NCBI GenBank assembly: GCA_030601885.1
Contig: JAUWAU010000007.1
Coordinates: 62,001-126,000, forward strand
DNA from: Armatimonadota bacterium
GTDB lineage: Bacteria > Armatimonadota > Zipacnadia > JAUWAU01
Direction of reading: 5' to 3'
DNA length: 64,000 bases
Positions within the stretch are counted from its first letter, which is position 1. Each line of letters opens with the position of its first letter. The position numbers and the translations under genes were made by a program. Below are positions 1-10,026 of this stretch, in pieces. The notes under the pieces are model-generated. The model was not told the origin of the DNA, ran no database searches, and worked only from the letters and a program-made list of their open reading frames with translations.

Positions 1-2
1 AG

Positions 3-1301
3 CTGATCATCCGCGCTCCATTCGACGGAAACTGCGCCCTGGAGCCCGGTGGTCAGGGCGAGCTGGTGGCTGCCGAGTTCGTCGAGGGCCGCGAGGGGCA
101 GGCCATCAAGGCGTCAGAGCCGGACAAGCACGCCTGCGCCGTGCCGCTCGCTGGCGTCAATCCGGAAGAGGGCACGCTGATGTTCTGGTATCGCCCCGAT
201 ACGCCGACTCCTGCGCAAGGGGAGCCAAATGTGAGGCACGACCCCGTCCGCGTAAGTGACGGCCTGGGTCCGCGGATCAGCCTCAGGCAAGACTGGCGTC
301 AGGCCCGTCTCGCCAGCGCCAACCCCTGGAACCGCGAGGGTGGAGGTCCGGGCGCGGTGTACAGCCATCTCATCGCCGGCAAGTGGTATCACATCGCGTA
401 CACCTGGAAGAAGGCCGACAAGGACGTCTGCGTGTGGCTGTTCGGCCTGCCGCAGGCCGACACGCTGGGCAAGTGGGGCGAGGGCGAGGCGACTGACGAG
501 CCGTGGGCCGACGTGCTCCGGGTCGGCTGCACTGCTGGCGCCGTTGACGACCTGCGCGTCTATGACAGGGCGATGACCGGCGCACAGATTGCAGCCGCAG
601 GCAACTATGGCGACGGCGAGTGCATGTACGACGAGGGCAAGATATTCTTCGACACGATGCTGAATGCCGATCCACTCAAAGGCCAGCTCCTGGTCGAGGA
701 GACCTTCGACGAGCCGTGGGAGCGGAACTGGGTGCTCGAAGGCCCCGGGATCTTGACCATTGAGGACGGCCGCCTGCGAATGCGCGAGGGCGACAACCAC
801 ATCGTGCTGTGGAACAAGCAGACCTTCCCCAAGGACTTCATTGCCGAGTGGGAGTTCACGCCCAACGAGATCGACGGTCTGTGCATCGTGTTCTTCTGCG
901 CGGCGGGCCGCAATGGCGAGGACCTCTTCGACCCGTCCCTCCAAAAGCGCGACGGCACCTTCAATCTCTATCATTCCGGAGACATCAACTGCTACCACAT
1001 CTCCTACTTCCGCAACACCTGCGGGCGTTCCCCCAACTGCGCCCTGCGCAAGAACTGGGGGTTTTACCGGGCGAGCTGCGGGTACGACTTCATCCCACTG
1101 CAGACCGGGGTCACGAGCAAGCTGACGCTGGTGAAGCGGGGCGCGCACCTTCAGCTTGCCATCAACGGCCACGTCTCGATTGACTGGGTGGATGACGGCG
1201 TGTCGCGCGGGCCGGTATGGGGCGCGGGAAGAATCGGCCTGCGGCAGATGATGCGCACCGACGCCTACTACGACAACTTCCGGGTGTGGGCGGTGAAATA
1301 G
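3..1301 (+). CDS. LamG + DUF1961 (YesU-like) carbohydrate-associated protein, 5' partial
   Basis: The frame is open to the left edge of the window, so the N-terminus is missing; a GTG at 66 is internal. The first half reads as a concanavalin A-like LamG jelly-roll: an opening FDGN segment, a GKWYHIAYTW strand, and a closing VDDLRVYDRAMTGAQI strand typical of LamG_3. The second half (from about nt 690) matches DUF1961, the YesU family: a LVEETFDEPW opening, GRNGEDLFDP, DGTFNLYHSGDINCYHISY, PNCALRKNWGFY, and a final strand YYDNFRVW. DUF1961 proteins occur with pectin/rhamnogalacturonan or other polysaccharide utilisation genes, but their catalytic role is not established. I infer a polysaccharide-binding or -processing protein. 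The next gene is 1.7 kb downstream, so this is probably the end of a separate unit. Confidence 0.85.
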   Translation: MIIRAPFDGNCALEPGGQGELVAAEFVEGREGQAIKASEPDKHACAVPLAGVNPEEGTLMFWYRPDTPTPAQGEPNVRHDPVRVSDGLGPRISLRQDWRQARLASANPWNREGGGPGAVYSHLIAGKWYHIAYTWKKADKDVCVWLFGLPQADTLGKWGEGEATDEPWADVLRVGCTAGAVDDLRVYDRAMTGAQIAAAGNYGDGECMYDEGKIFFDTMLNADPLKGQLLVEETFDEPWERNWVLEGPGILTIEDGRLRMREGDNHIVLWNKQTFPKDFIAEWEFTPNEIDGLCIVFFCAAGRNGEDLFDPSLQKRDGTFNLYHSGDINCYHISYFRNTCGRSPNCALRKNWGFYRASCGYDFIPLQTGVTSKLTLVKRGAHLQLAINGHVSIDWVDDGVSRGPVWGAGRIGLRQMMRTDAYYDNFRVWAVK

Positions 1302-2984
1302 GCCTCAGCCGCGTTGCCGGACGAAGCACTGGCGAAAGCCCGAGGGCAAGACGGCGGCAAGGAGTGTGATCCGTGCCACACGGCAAGCCGCGGTGCGGCG
1401 ACAGCTCAGGTGCGCTTGATCGAACCGTGGCCCTGATACTTGGCGCTGTGCTCCTGATACCAGGCAGCACAGCCGTGGGCGCTCCAGCTTTACCATTGCC
1501 CAAGTGGACGTGCCAAAGGCCAGCGCTCAGCGCGTGATCTTCCGTGGCATGCCGAAGCTGCTGGAGCATGTCCTTTTGGTCAGAGATGTTGCGAAGGGAG
1601 ATGAGGTGGCGATCTCTCGTGTAGTGCCGGGCCGGGACACATTTCATATCCCTGTGTGCGCTTATCGGGAGAGCTAAGGCAAACCGGCGTATGTGCCGAT
1701 GACGATATCGGCAGGGCATGCGACCCCAGCGACCGAGCCTTACGGAATCAGATGCCGGCCCATCAGTGAAGGAGACCTCACTGCCGCTCCCTCCTGCACA
1801 CAGTGACCCGCCAATACGGAGGAATTGACGTCGGCCGAAGGGAAGCCCACCATCCGGAGTCTAAGCGGGGGTATCAGAGTACTGTCGTTCGCGTGTGCCG
1901 AAGGCGGCGGCGGCCGGGCCTTGCGTGTGAGTCTCGCCCCCATCGAGCTGCTGCTTTCATGCCTCGCCCCGGTCTGACGGACAACCTTGTTCCCCTATGT
2001 TGAACTCGTGCGGCGTGTCCGGACGGGAGTGGAACGTGGCTGCGGATCACGTACAGGAGACGGATTGCCCTTGGTGACGCGACCGTGAGATGCCGGCGCA
2101 GTTCAACAGATGCCGAGCAGTTGGGTGGCGCCGCGAACCAGGCATTTGGCACTATGGCCTGTCGGTGTGTGGGTGGGTGCACGCGCGATGCATGCAAGCC
2201 GCGTGGGCTTTGACGAACGTAAAGTGGACGCTATGCGAGCCGCGTTTTGGCGAGGCAAATCGGTGTGGTGGAAGGCGTTGACCCGGCGCGGCCCCTCCGC
2301 AGTGGAAGGAGCGGACACACTTCGAGGCGAAACACGCCAAGGAGGTACGCGGGAAAGCGCCGAAGAAGAGGGGTTGACGGCGCTTGAGAAAAGCTGTATA
2401 CGCCAGCAATGCTTCCGTTTGTGAGACGTACTTTCTCGAGCAGCCACTCGTCGGCCCTGGCACAACACGTCTCGGCGGGCGGGCGAACAGGCTGCGCAAC
2501 AGATTTCGCATCCCAACACCACAGCCGCCGCCTCGGCCCGTACAGATGTTGGCTACATGCCGTAAGTGGCGTTGGAGATGCAGATTGTGACCTATCTGGG
2601 CCGCCAGATGTTGAGCCGACACTACAGTACTAGCGGCGTCGTACCACGCGTATGCGTGGCTGCTGCAACGGTACGAGCAACGGCCCCGAAGCTGCGGTCC
2701 CTGCGCAGAATCCCACCAGCACCGCGGGTGAGAGGACTTATTCCGAAGCACTCGAGAAGTACATGAGCGACAGGCATTGCACACTCGCGTCGCAATAGCG
2801 ACAGTTCCAAGGGTGCTTGCCGGCCTCTGCGGGCGATTCGCCTGCGGATGAGCGCCGCGGGCAAGCATTGTAGCTACTTTTCCGATGGCGCCGCCCGCGC
2901 CCATAGGGGCTCGGGTGGTGCGAGGGCCTCCCTCCCGAGGTTGCGGGCGGGCGGCTGCATGAGGTTGGGGGGGCGATTTCAGTC
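1302..2984. other. Long stretch without a recognisable gene
   Basis: About 1.7 kb separates the DUF1961 gene from the exopolysaccharide operon. Open frames exist on both strands, including a 250-codon one on the minus strand at 2152-2904. Their translations are rich in Arg, Cys and His without hydrophobic periodicity or family motifs, as expected of chance frames in GC-rich DNA. I saw no tRNA, terminator or repeat. It may hold the promoter and leader of the exopolysaccharide operon, and perhaps decayed genes. Confidence 0.5.
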
Positions 2985-4424
2985 ATGAAAGAGTGGACAC
3001 ACACTGAGTGCGGAGCGCTGCTGCTGATAGCTTTGATGGTGGCAGGGGCAACAGCGGCAACTGCTCAAGATGAATATCAGCTTGGCCCCAAGGACGTGTT
3101 GAGCATCGTCGTGGTTGGGCACGAGGAGCTGTCATATCGAGAGCGCGAGCCCATCATGGTGCGGCCCGATGGCAAGATATCCTTTCCGCTGATGAGCGAA
3201 GTTGATGTCGCCGGTAAGACCCCTGCTGAGGTGGAGGAGTTGATCGAGGCGGCTCTCTCAAAGCGTTACAAGCACGTGGATGTCGCCATTAACGTGGTCC
3301 GACCACGGCCAAAGCGCATTTATGTGCTTGGCGAAGTGAGGCAGCCGGGCCCCTTTGATCTGGAGAACGAGGACATAGGTGTACGCGAGGCCATCGCCCT
3401 CGCCGGGGGCCTCACGCCTCAGGCATCCAGGCGCAAGTGCTATCTGTATGGTCGCGATTCGGAACCGATGCCAATTGACTTGGCCGCGATGCTGTCCGAC
3501 ACGGACAACGGCGACGAGCCGCGACTGGCGCCGGGCGACGCCCTGTTTGTGCAGAAGAAGAACGTGGTCACGGTGGCTGGCGAAGTCGAGATGCCCGGGC
3601 AGTACGAGATGGAGGACAGCGCCCGGGTGCTGGACGCCATCGCCGCTGCGGGGGGCCTCACGACGCGCAGCGACCGATGCGAGGCGACATTGCTGCGTGC
3701 TGACCACAAGAACAACACAATTGATCTGGAGGCAGCTCTGGCCGCGCCGGCGTCAGACGCCAATGTGCTCGTTCGTGATGGCGACGGACTCCACATCGCT
3801 GAAGCCAACAACGAAGTCTATGTATCCGGCGCCGTCGAGGAGCCCGGGGCGTTCTACGCTGGCGATGGCCTCACCGCCGCGCAGGCTCTCGCTTTAGCTG
3901 GAGGAGCCAAGCAGGAGGCGGAGTTGGCGCACGTCAAGCTGCTGCGCAGTGGGCAGCAGCCACAGATTCTCGACTTACGGCCTCTGGTGGAGCGCACCCC
4001 GGCGACCGGCCTCGAGCAATTCGCATCCACCGGGGACGACGTGGTGCTTGAGCGGGGCGACACGCTAGTCGTACCGGAGCGCTTTGAGCGGGTGCTCGTG
4101 CTCGGGTCGGTGCGTGAGCCCGGCGCATACCCGATTGAACCCGGCGACCGAGTCACCGATGCGCTTGCGGCAGCCGGGGGGCCGATTCCAAAGCAGTCAA
4201 GGACAGGTAGGATCCGGCTGATGCGTCGCGAGGACGAGCGCGTGACCCGGTACAAGATAGATTTGCGCAAGCTCAAGGACGGACGCAACCCGTCGCAGGA
4301 CCAGCTCGTCCAGCATGGTGACCTGATCTTCGTCCCGGGCGCGAAGACGAGCTTGCAAGATTCCATGTGGACGCTGTACACCGGCGTCGGCGCGGCGCGC
4401 TTCCTCACTGACATCTTTGACTAA
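2985..4424 (+). CDS. Polysaccharide export protein, Wza/Poly_export family with four SLBB domains
   Basis: A 479-residue outer-membrane export channel component for exopolysaccharide. Residues 1-28 form a signal peptide (hydrophobic ALLLIALMVAGATAATAQ) with no lipobox cysteine. A Poly_export domain follows (about 32-112, YQLGPKDVLSIVVVGHEE). Then come four SLBB repeats, each with a GxVxxPGxF/Y core: VLGEVRQPGPF, VAGEVEMPGQY, VSGAVEEPGAF and VLGSVREPGAY. The C-terminus ends in a short amphipathic segment after FVPGAK. It is the first gene of the locus and lies 15 nt before the Wzc-like kinase gene, the usual Wza-Wzc pair. ATG 2985 is chosen because it gives a clean signal peptide, though the upstream ribosome site is weak. 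Absence of a lipid anchor differs from E. coli Wza but is common in this family. Confidence 0.93.
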   Translation: MKEWTHTECGALLLIALMVAGATAATAQDEYQLGPKDVLSIVVVGHEELSYREREPIMVRPDGKISFPLMSEVDVAGKTPAEVEELIEAALSKRYKHVDVAINVVRPRPKRIYVLGEVRQPGPFDLENEDIGVREAIALAGGLTPQASRRKCYLYGRDSEPMPIDLAAMLSDTDNGDEPRLAPGDALFVQKKNVVTVAGEVEMPGQYEMEDSARVLDAIAAAGGLTTRSDRCEATLLRADHKNNTIDLEAALAAPASDANVLVRDGDGLHIAEANNEVYVSGAVEEPGAFYAGDGLTAAQALALAGGAKQEAELAHVKLLRSGQQPQILDLRPLVERTPATGLEQFASTGDDVVLERGDTLVVPERFERVLVLGSVREPGAYPIEPGDRVTDALAAAGGPIPKQSRTGRIRLMRREDERVTRYKIDLRKLKDGRNPSQDQLVQHGDLIFVPGAKTSLQDSMWTLYTGVGAARFLTDIFD

Positions 4425-4439
4425 GAAAGGGCGCCCAAT

Positions 4440-6539
4440 TTGGACCGCGAAGACGATCAACTCGATCTACGACAGGTTCTCGGAATCCTGGGCAGACGGC
4501 GCTGGGTGATCCTCGGGTGCCTGCTCACGATCGTATGCATCGTAGGCCTGGGGACATGGCTGCAAACTCCCATCTACCAGGCGAAGGCCCTGCTGTTGGT
4601 GGAGACCCGTTCGCCGCAATTGCAGGGCGCCCAGGAACTGCCGATACTGGGCGCGGCCCTTGACGTCGCCCGCGCGCGTTCTATTGAGACGCACAAGCGC
4701 TTGGTCAGAAGCCGGCCGGTTCTGGGGCAGACCATCGATAGCCTGGCGCTCGAGATGTCGTTCGACGAACTCATGAGGAAGGTGGACGTGGAGGCTTTCC
4801 GAGATACTGACCTGCTGGAGATCAAGGTCCGCGATCCGAATCCGGCGCATGCGGCGCGCGTTGCCAACGCCATTGCTACGCACTACGTGGAGGAGAGCCA
4901 AACGTATAGCCGCGAGGCGGCGCGGAGCGCCCGGGACTTCCTCACCGGGCAAATCGAGCATGTGCGGGAGGAGCTGCGCAACGCCGAGGACGCACTGCAG
5001 ACTTACAAGCGTCAACAGCACATCGCGGACTTGAGCGCGGAGACGAAAGCCGTCATCGAGCGTCTCGCAGAGATGGAAGCCCAGCGGGCCGATGCAGAGG
5101 CCAGAGGGCGGGCGGCAGACGCGCAGGCGGTAAGCACGCGCCGGGAACTGGCAATGCACGAGGAAGTCGAGGAGTCCAGTCGGACGATCCAGAAAAACCC
5201 GGTCATCGCGGGCATTGAGCAGAAACTGGTGGACCTCGAGATCGATCGCGCCGGACTTCTCGAGGATTACACCGAGGACTCGCCCGAGGTGGCGGCCGTT
5301 GACGCGCAGATACAGCGGGCTCGCGAGGAGTTAACTGGGCAGGTCTCGACGATTCTGGCCAGCTCGCAGGAGCAGATCAGTCCCATCTACACATCGCTGC
5401 TGATATCTGGCGTGCTGCAAGAAGCGGAGGCGAAGGGGGCGCGGCAACGTGCCGAGAGTCTCGCGGGAACCATCAGCCACCTCAGCACGGGCCTGAATGC
5501 ACTCCCGGCCAAGGAAGCGCAGTTGGCGCGGCTGACGCGCGCACAGAAGGTCTCCGACAGTGTGTACACGCTGCTGCTGCAGAAGATGCACGAGGTGCGA
5601 CTCGCCGAGTCAATGCAGCTCTCCAACGCTCGCATCTGGGAGACAGCGGCGGCTCCCGAGAAGCCAATTCGGCCGCGAAAGCGGCTCAACATGGCTCTGG
5701 CCATAGCTTCAGGGCTGCTTCTCGGACTCCTAATAGCCGCGGTGATCGAGTACCTCGATGACACGATCAAGAACCCTGAAGAGGCCAAAGAAGCCCTGGG
5801 AATCCCGGTATTGGGCGTCGTGCCGCTGGTACAGGACGAGACACAGCGGCTGCTGCTGGACGTATCAGGACGCTCAGCCATGGCCGAGGCGTACCGTCTG
5901 ATTCGCTCCAACATTGGCTTCCTATCGGTGGACCATCGCGTCAAGACGCTCCTCATTACGAGTACACGCGAACAGGAGGGCAAGTCCACGACCGCTGTGA
6001 ACCTGGGAATCATCATGGCCCAGCAGGAAAACCGGGTGATGATCGTAGACACGGACCTGCGTCGTCCTTCGCTTCACAGAATGCTGCGAACTGAGAACAA
6101 GCGAGGACTCACGAACGTCTTGGTGGGCGAGAGCTCACTCGACGATGTGGTGCGGGACACGGATTTCGAGAACCTGAAGTTCATCGCGGCCGGGCCGATT
6201 CCGCCCAATCCGGCGGAGCTTCTGGGCTCCAAGCGTGCGCGAGAGGTCTTCGAACAGCTTAGGGACTTGGCCGACATAGTCATTTTTGACTCTCCCCCGG
6301 CCGCATTGGTGGCTGACGCTCCCATCCTCGGGGCGCAGCTCGACGGTGCATTGTTGGTCATCGAGCAAAAAAGCACACCGAAGCCGATGGCGCTGGCTGG
6401 CAAGGAACGCCTCGACGCGGCCCACACAACGCTGTTGGGCAGCATCTTGAACAAAGCGGTCGCGGCACCCGGCGAGCGCTACTATTACGATCAGTACTAC
6501 TATGACCGGTACAGCGACGATGACGAGAAAACCGCCTAG
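4440..6539 (+). CDS. Polysaccharide co-polymerase / bacterial tyrosine autokinase (Wzc/GumC-CpsD type)
   Basis: Inner-membrane protein controlling exopolysaccharide chain length and export. The N-terminal Wzz domain has a first membrane segment at about residues 20-40 (VILGCLLTIVCIVGLGTWL). A long coiled-coil periplasmic region (about 150-380) and a second membrane segment (about 418-438) follow. The cytoplasmic BY-kinase domain has a Walker A EQEGKST with Lys 515, a Walker A' VMIVDTDLRRP, and a Walker B IVIFDSPP. The C-terminus is a tyrosine cluster (ERYYYDQYYYDRY), the expected autophosphorylation tail. The Walker A has EQ where most members have PGEG. Start is TTG 4440, preceded by an AAGAAAGGG ribosome site. 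It is tightly coupled to the export gene upstream. A phosphatase partner was not recognised, unless the enzyme at 8374 serves another role. Confidence 0.93.
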   Translation: MDREDDQLDLRQVLGILGRRRWVILGCLLTIVCIVGLGTWLQTPIYQAKALLLVETRSPQLQGAQELPILGAALDVARARSIETHKRLVRSRPVLGQTIDSLALEMSFDELMRKVDVEAFRDTDLLEIKVRDPNPAHAARVANAIATHYVEESQTYSREAARSARDFLTGQIEHVREELRNAEDALQTYKRQQHIADLSAETKAVIERLAEMEAQRADAEARGRAADAQAVSTRRELAMHEEVEESSRTIQKNPVIAGIEQKLVDLEIDRAGLLEDYTEDSPEVAAVDAQIQRAREELTGQVSTILASSQEQISPIYTSLLISGVLQEAEAKGARQRAESLAGTISHLSTGLNALPAKEAQLARLTRAQKVSDSVYTLLLQKMHEVRLAESMQLSNARIWETAAAPEKPIRPRKRLNMALAIASGLLLGLLIAAVIEYLDDTIKNPEEAKEALGIPVLGVVPLVQDETQRLLLDVSGRSAMAEAYRLIRSNIGFLSVDHRVKTLLITSTREQEGKSTTAVNLGIIMAQQENRVMIVDTDLRRPSLHRMLRTENKRGLTNVLVGESSLDDVVRDTDFENLKFIAAGPIPPNPAELLGSKRAREVFEQLRDLADIVIFDSPPAALVADAPILGAQLDGALLVIEQKSTPKPMALAGKERLDAAHTTLLGSILNKAVAAPGERYYYDQYYYDRYSDDDEKTA

Positions 6540-6609
6540 CTGTCTCGCCTGTGTCAAGAGAATCGATAAGCTGTAGCTCCGCGGAGACCGTGGAGGAGGA
6601 CGATTCCCT

Positions 6610-8058
6610 GTGCTCAAGACGAGAAAGCCGGGGGTTCTTGGTGCTGCAGATGCCATCGGAGTGGCCCTCTCGCTGGCCGGAGCCGACTGGCTCAGCGCCG
6701 TACGCCAACAGGCTACCTTCGCTCCTCTGACCGTGGAGTGGCTGTCCCGAGCGGCTCTGATAGTTGCCGCCTGGTTAGGCGCGCTCTACGTGACGGGCGC
6801 GTATGAATCGCGGTACCTGCGAATGCCGGGGCGCTCGCTGTACCTCACGGCGCTGGCCACAGCACTCGGTGGGGCTATGTGCGCCGGGCTCTTCTATCTG
6901 CTGCCGGGATGGCGGATGAACAGGCTCGCATTCGCGGGATTTGTGCTGGTTGCGGGCTTGCTCCTGACGGGAAATCGCCTGGTCCGGCTGCACTGGCACC
7001 GGCAGGACAAGACGGGAGCGACGATCGCCATCGGCGATCACGAACTGCTCCTCATGGTTTGGCAACAGACAACGCATGAGTCGTGGTTCCCACGCACGCT
7101 CTGGCTTGTCCCAGACGATGGCGACACGACTATGGAGTTGGTCCGCCTGACAGCGCATCACCCTCACGAAGTGCGGGTGTGCGACGTGGAACACGCCAAG
7201 AAGATGCTCGCCGTCGATGGCGAAATCCACACGGTGATCACTGACGGGGTCATTCGGACTCAGGAAGCCTCCGAGCTTTTGACACAGGCCTCGTTGCGCG
7301 GCGCTCTTGTTGCCGACGCCTTCAGCTTCTACGAACTAAGCACTGGGAAGTGCCCGATATTTCAAGTGGACGGTCGGTGGCTGTTCAATGCCACCACCCA
7401 GACGCCGCCCCCTGCCGCCCTGCTCTGCAAACGGCTGCTAGATCTGAGTGCGAGTGTGGTGGCGGGCGTCTTCGCGCTGCCCGTGCTGGTGCTGGGCGCC
7501 CTTGCCATCGCGGTGGAGTCCGGCTTTCCGGTCTTGTACCGACAGCGGCGCATGGGACACCGGGGCAAATGCTTTACGCTTTTCAAATTCCGGACGATGC
7601 CGAAGGACGCCGAAGCAGCGACGGGAGCCATCTGGTCGCCTCCCGATGACCCGCGGGTGACACGCCTCGGAGCGCTTCTGCGCCGGACGGGCATAGACGA
7701 ACTTCCGCAGCTCTGGAATGTGCTGCTCGGTCAGATGAGCCTGGTCGGGCCCCGGCCCGAGCGCCCGGAGATCGTTGCCGAGCTGCGCCAGCAGATCCCG
7801 CTCTATATGCAGCGTCATGCCATCCCTCCGGGTATCACCGGCTGGGCGCAGATCAATCAGGGCGGAGACACGTGCCTGCATGATGTGCTTGAGAAGCTGC
7901 GTTACGATATGTACTACGCAAAGAACTTCTCGTTGAAGCTGGATCTGGGGATTCTCCTCCGCACTGGCCAGATGGCCCTGGCGCGCGCCAAGCCCGGGAC
8001 GCAGCGGGTGCCTCAGGCTGAGCACGCGGCGGATCCGCGGAATACGCCAGGCAAATAA
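6610..8058 (+). CDS. Undecaprenyl-phosphate sugar phosphotransferase (WcaJ/bacterial sugar transferase)
   Basis: A 482-residue initiating enzyme that transfers a sugar 1-phosphate from a nucleotide sugar to undecaprenyl phosphate. The N-terminal half has several membrane segments (about residues 12-120) and a degenerate CoA-binding-like domain (about 125-240). A further membrane helix (SASVVAGVFALPVLVLGALAI) leads into the PF02397 catalytic domain (about 280-475). Signature motifs there are KFRTM, RTGIDELPQLWNVLLGQMSL, VGPRPERPE and GITGWAQIN. GTG 6610 is chosen because GGAGGA lies at the right distance upstream. It is the third gene of the locus, 70 nt after the co-polymerase, the expected position for the priming step. 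The exact sugar cannot be read from the sequence. Confidence 0.93.
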   Translation: MLKTRKPGVLGAADAIGVALSLAGADWLSAVRQQATFAPLTVEWLSRAALIVAAWLGALYVTGAYESRYLRMPGRSLYLTALATALGGAMCAGLFYLLPGWRMNRLAFAGFVLVAGLLLTGNRLVRLHWHRQDKTGATIAIGDHELLLMVWQQTTHESWFPRTLWLVPDDGDTTMELVRLTAHHPHEVRVCDVEHAKKMLAVDGEIHTVITDGVIRTQEASELLTQASLRGALVADAFSFYELSTGKCPIFQVDGRWLFNATTQTPPPAALLCKRLLDLSASVVAGVFALPVLVLGALAIAVESGFPVLYRQRRMGHRGKCFTLFKFRTMPKDAEAATGAIWSPPDDPRVTRLGALLRRTGIDELPQLWNVLLGQMSLVGPRPERPEIVAELRQQIPLYMQRHAIPPGITGWAQINQGGDTCLHDVLEKLRYDMYYAKNFSLKLDLGILLRTGQMALARAKPGTQRVPQAEHAADPRNTPGK

Positions 8059-8373
8059 TCCCGCCGAAGGAAGCAGGCGCCGGCCAGGCAGGACAGCGAA
8101 CGCGCGGACGGGTATCGGCGCAGCACGACCGATGGCGTCGCGCGAATTGAGGCAGATCGCCAACGGCGGAGATACTCCCTACGCCGGACGGGACACCGGT
8201 AGGCTGATGAGCGTTGCCGTGGGGCCCGTTTCGGCAAGCTGCCGCGCCGGTCGCGAATGTGACCTCGACGCTCCGGCCCAAACAACGGCTGTGACGCCCA
8301 TCGTGGTGGTCAGTACGAGTGGTTTGCCTCGCGCAGGTGCGGGCGGCATACGGCGAACTAAGGCATTCAATCA
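8059..8373 (+). other. Intergenic gap, nothing recognised
   Basis: This 315-nt gap between the priming transferase and the phosphatase-fold gene has a short in-frame reading on the plus strand with no recognisable features. I saw no convincing hairpin or promoter. Confidence 0.4.
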
Positions 8374-10008
8374 ATGACCTCAAGGCCTCGGCTGATCGTG
8401 CTTGGGATTGACGGCGCCACGTGGGATGTCGTCCAGCCATACATCGAGGCCGGGCACTTGCCGGGCTTCCAGCGACTCGTCAAAGAGGGGGCCTGGGGAG
8501 AGCTGCGGTCAATCCACCCACCCGTTACGGCTTGCTGTTGGCCCACCATTTTCACCGGGACTAACCCAGGCAAGCACGGGGTGTTCGAGTTCTTCACATT
8601 TCGCGAGGGAACATACGATCGGCGCCCGACGACATTCCTGGACTGGCGACAGCCGCCGCTTTGGGAGCTTCTCAATAGGGAGGGGCTCAGTGTGGGCGTC
8701 ATGAATGTCCCCGTCACCTTTCCCGCACAGCCGGTTGACGGCTATATGGTGAGCGGCGAGATGGGCACACCGCGCGTTGACCGACAGATGTTTTGGCCCG
8801 AAGAGGTGGGACAGGCGATAGGCCGGCGGTTGAAGCAATACGAACTGGAACCGATCTCCGGGACCACTCGTCGCCAGGTCCGAAGGCTGACACGTCAAAT
8901 AGCAGCGCGGAACGAAGCGGCGCTGGTCTTGATTGACCAGATGCCGACGGACGTCGTGCTAATCGTCGTTAACTACGTTGATCACGCGCAGCATTTCTTT
9001 TGGGAGGAGCGGTTTGAGGGGCTCCATGCCCACGCACAGAAGTGCAACCCCGTGCTGCTCGCCCATAGAGGGGCCGACTCGCTCCTGGCATCTCTGCAGG
9101 AGCGTGCGGGAGAAGACTGCACCGTCGTCGTGCTTTCGGACCACGGCGCCGGCCCGACGCGGGGATGTTTGGACCTCGACCGTATGCTCGCCAGCCTCGG
9201 GTACCTCGAATTCACGCAGACGCCATCCGATGACCGAAGCGTTCCCTCCGCCGGGCGAGCCCCACAGGCATTGCGCCCGCTGGCGAGACGCCTCATGAAG
9301 TATTTGCCTTCGCGCCTGAGACGGCTGGCACGGGAACTGAATGCGGAAGCGTCAGTGGATCATCCAGCCAGTCGTGTCTTCTCGGTCGGAACGTGCTGCA
9401 GTCTTCGCGTCAACTTGTCGGGGCGAGAGCCCGCCGGCTGCGTGCCAGCCGCGGAGCGCGAGGACGTCTGTCTCGAGCTCCGGCAGGCTTTGAGTCAGAC
9501 AGAGGGATTGGACGGAGGGCCGCTCTTTGACCGAATATACGAGAACGGGGAATTGTACCGTGGGCCGCATGTGCGCGTAGGCCCGGACCTCGTGGGCGTA
9601 CCCGACGGCTATTCGGTGCTGATGACGCGGGGGATGCCGCCCCAGTGCCACTGGCTCGTCTCACGCGCTGACGGACAAACGCTGGGGCTACCTCACTTCG
9701 TTCGATCCGGAAGTCACCGACTCGACGGCATCGTGGGCGCCGTCGGCCCGGGCGTCAAGAGCGGCCACCTGCCGCACGCCGCATCCATTGTGGACGTGAC
9801 GCCCACGGTCATGGCACTGTTGGGGCTGAGCACACCTGACTATATGGACGGGGATGTCATGCCGTGGGTGCGGGCGGATATCCGCTGCACTATCACAGAG
9901 CGGCCGATGCAGCGCCCCGCCGTAGTATCTCAGGATCGTGAGGCCTACTCACCGGCAGAGGAGGCCGCGGTGAGTGAAAGGCTGAAGCAGTTGGGTTATC
10001 TGGACTGA
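8374..10008 (+). CDS. Alkaline phosphatase superfamily protein (type I phosphodiesterase/nucleotide pyrophosphatase)
   Basis: A 544-residue protein with the alkaline phosphatase-fold metal sites. The N-terminal LIVLGIDGATWD holds the first metal ligand. The segment HPPVTACCWPTIFTGTNPGK supplies the Thr nucleophile region seen in PDE/NPP family members. The motifs NYVDHAQHFFW and VLSDHGAG contain the Asp/His ligands of the second half, and a late GSHRLDGI segment supplies another His. There is no signal peptide, so it acts in the cytoplasm or at its membrane face. Its place between the priming transferase and a GT2 points to a role in polymer modification, for example turnover of a lipid-linked or nucleotide intermediate or transfer of a phospho-substituent. 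That role is inference. Family members of unknown substrate are often found in exopolysaccharide loci. The next gene starts 18 nt downstream. Confidence 0.85.
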   Translation: MTSRPRLIVLGIDGATWDVVQPYIEAGHLPGFQRLVKEGAWGELRSIHPPVTACCWPTIFTGTNPGKHGVFEFFTFREGTYDRRPTTFLDWRQPPLWELLNREGLSVGVMNVPVTFPAQPVDGYMVSGEMGTPRVDRQMFWPEEVGQAIGRRLKQYELEPISGTTRRQVRRLTRQIAARNEAALVLIDQMPTDVVLIVVNYVDHAQHFFWEERFEGLHAHAQKCNPVLLAHRGADSLLASLQERAGEDCTVVVLSDHGAGPTRGCLDLDRMLASLGYLEFTQTPSDDRSVPSAGRAPQALRPLARRLMKYLPSRLRRLARELNAEASVDHPASRVFSVGTCCSLRVNLSGREPAGCVPAAEREDVCLELRQALSQTEGLDGGPLFDRIYENGELYRGPHVRVGPDLVGVPDGYSVLMTRGMPPQCHWLVSRADGQTLGLPHFVRSGSHRLDGIVGAVGPGVKSGHLPHAASIVDVTPTVMALLGLSTPDYMDGDVMPWVRADIRCTITERPMQRPAVVSQDREAYSPAEEAAVSERLKQLGYLD

Positions 10009-10026
10009 GCCGTGGGGGGAGCAGGC

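Noticed and set aside
2152..2904. A 250-codon open frame on the minus strand in the gene-poor region
   Set aside because: Translation is Arg/Cys/His-rich with no hydrophobic periodicity, family motif or ribosome site; it fits a chance frame in GC-rich DNA.
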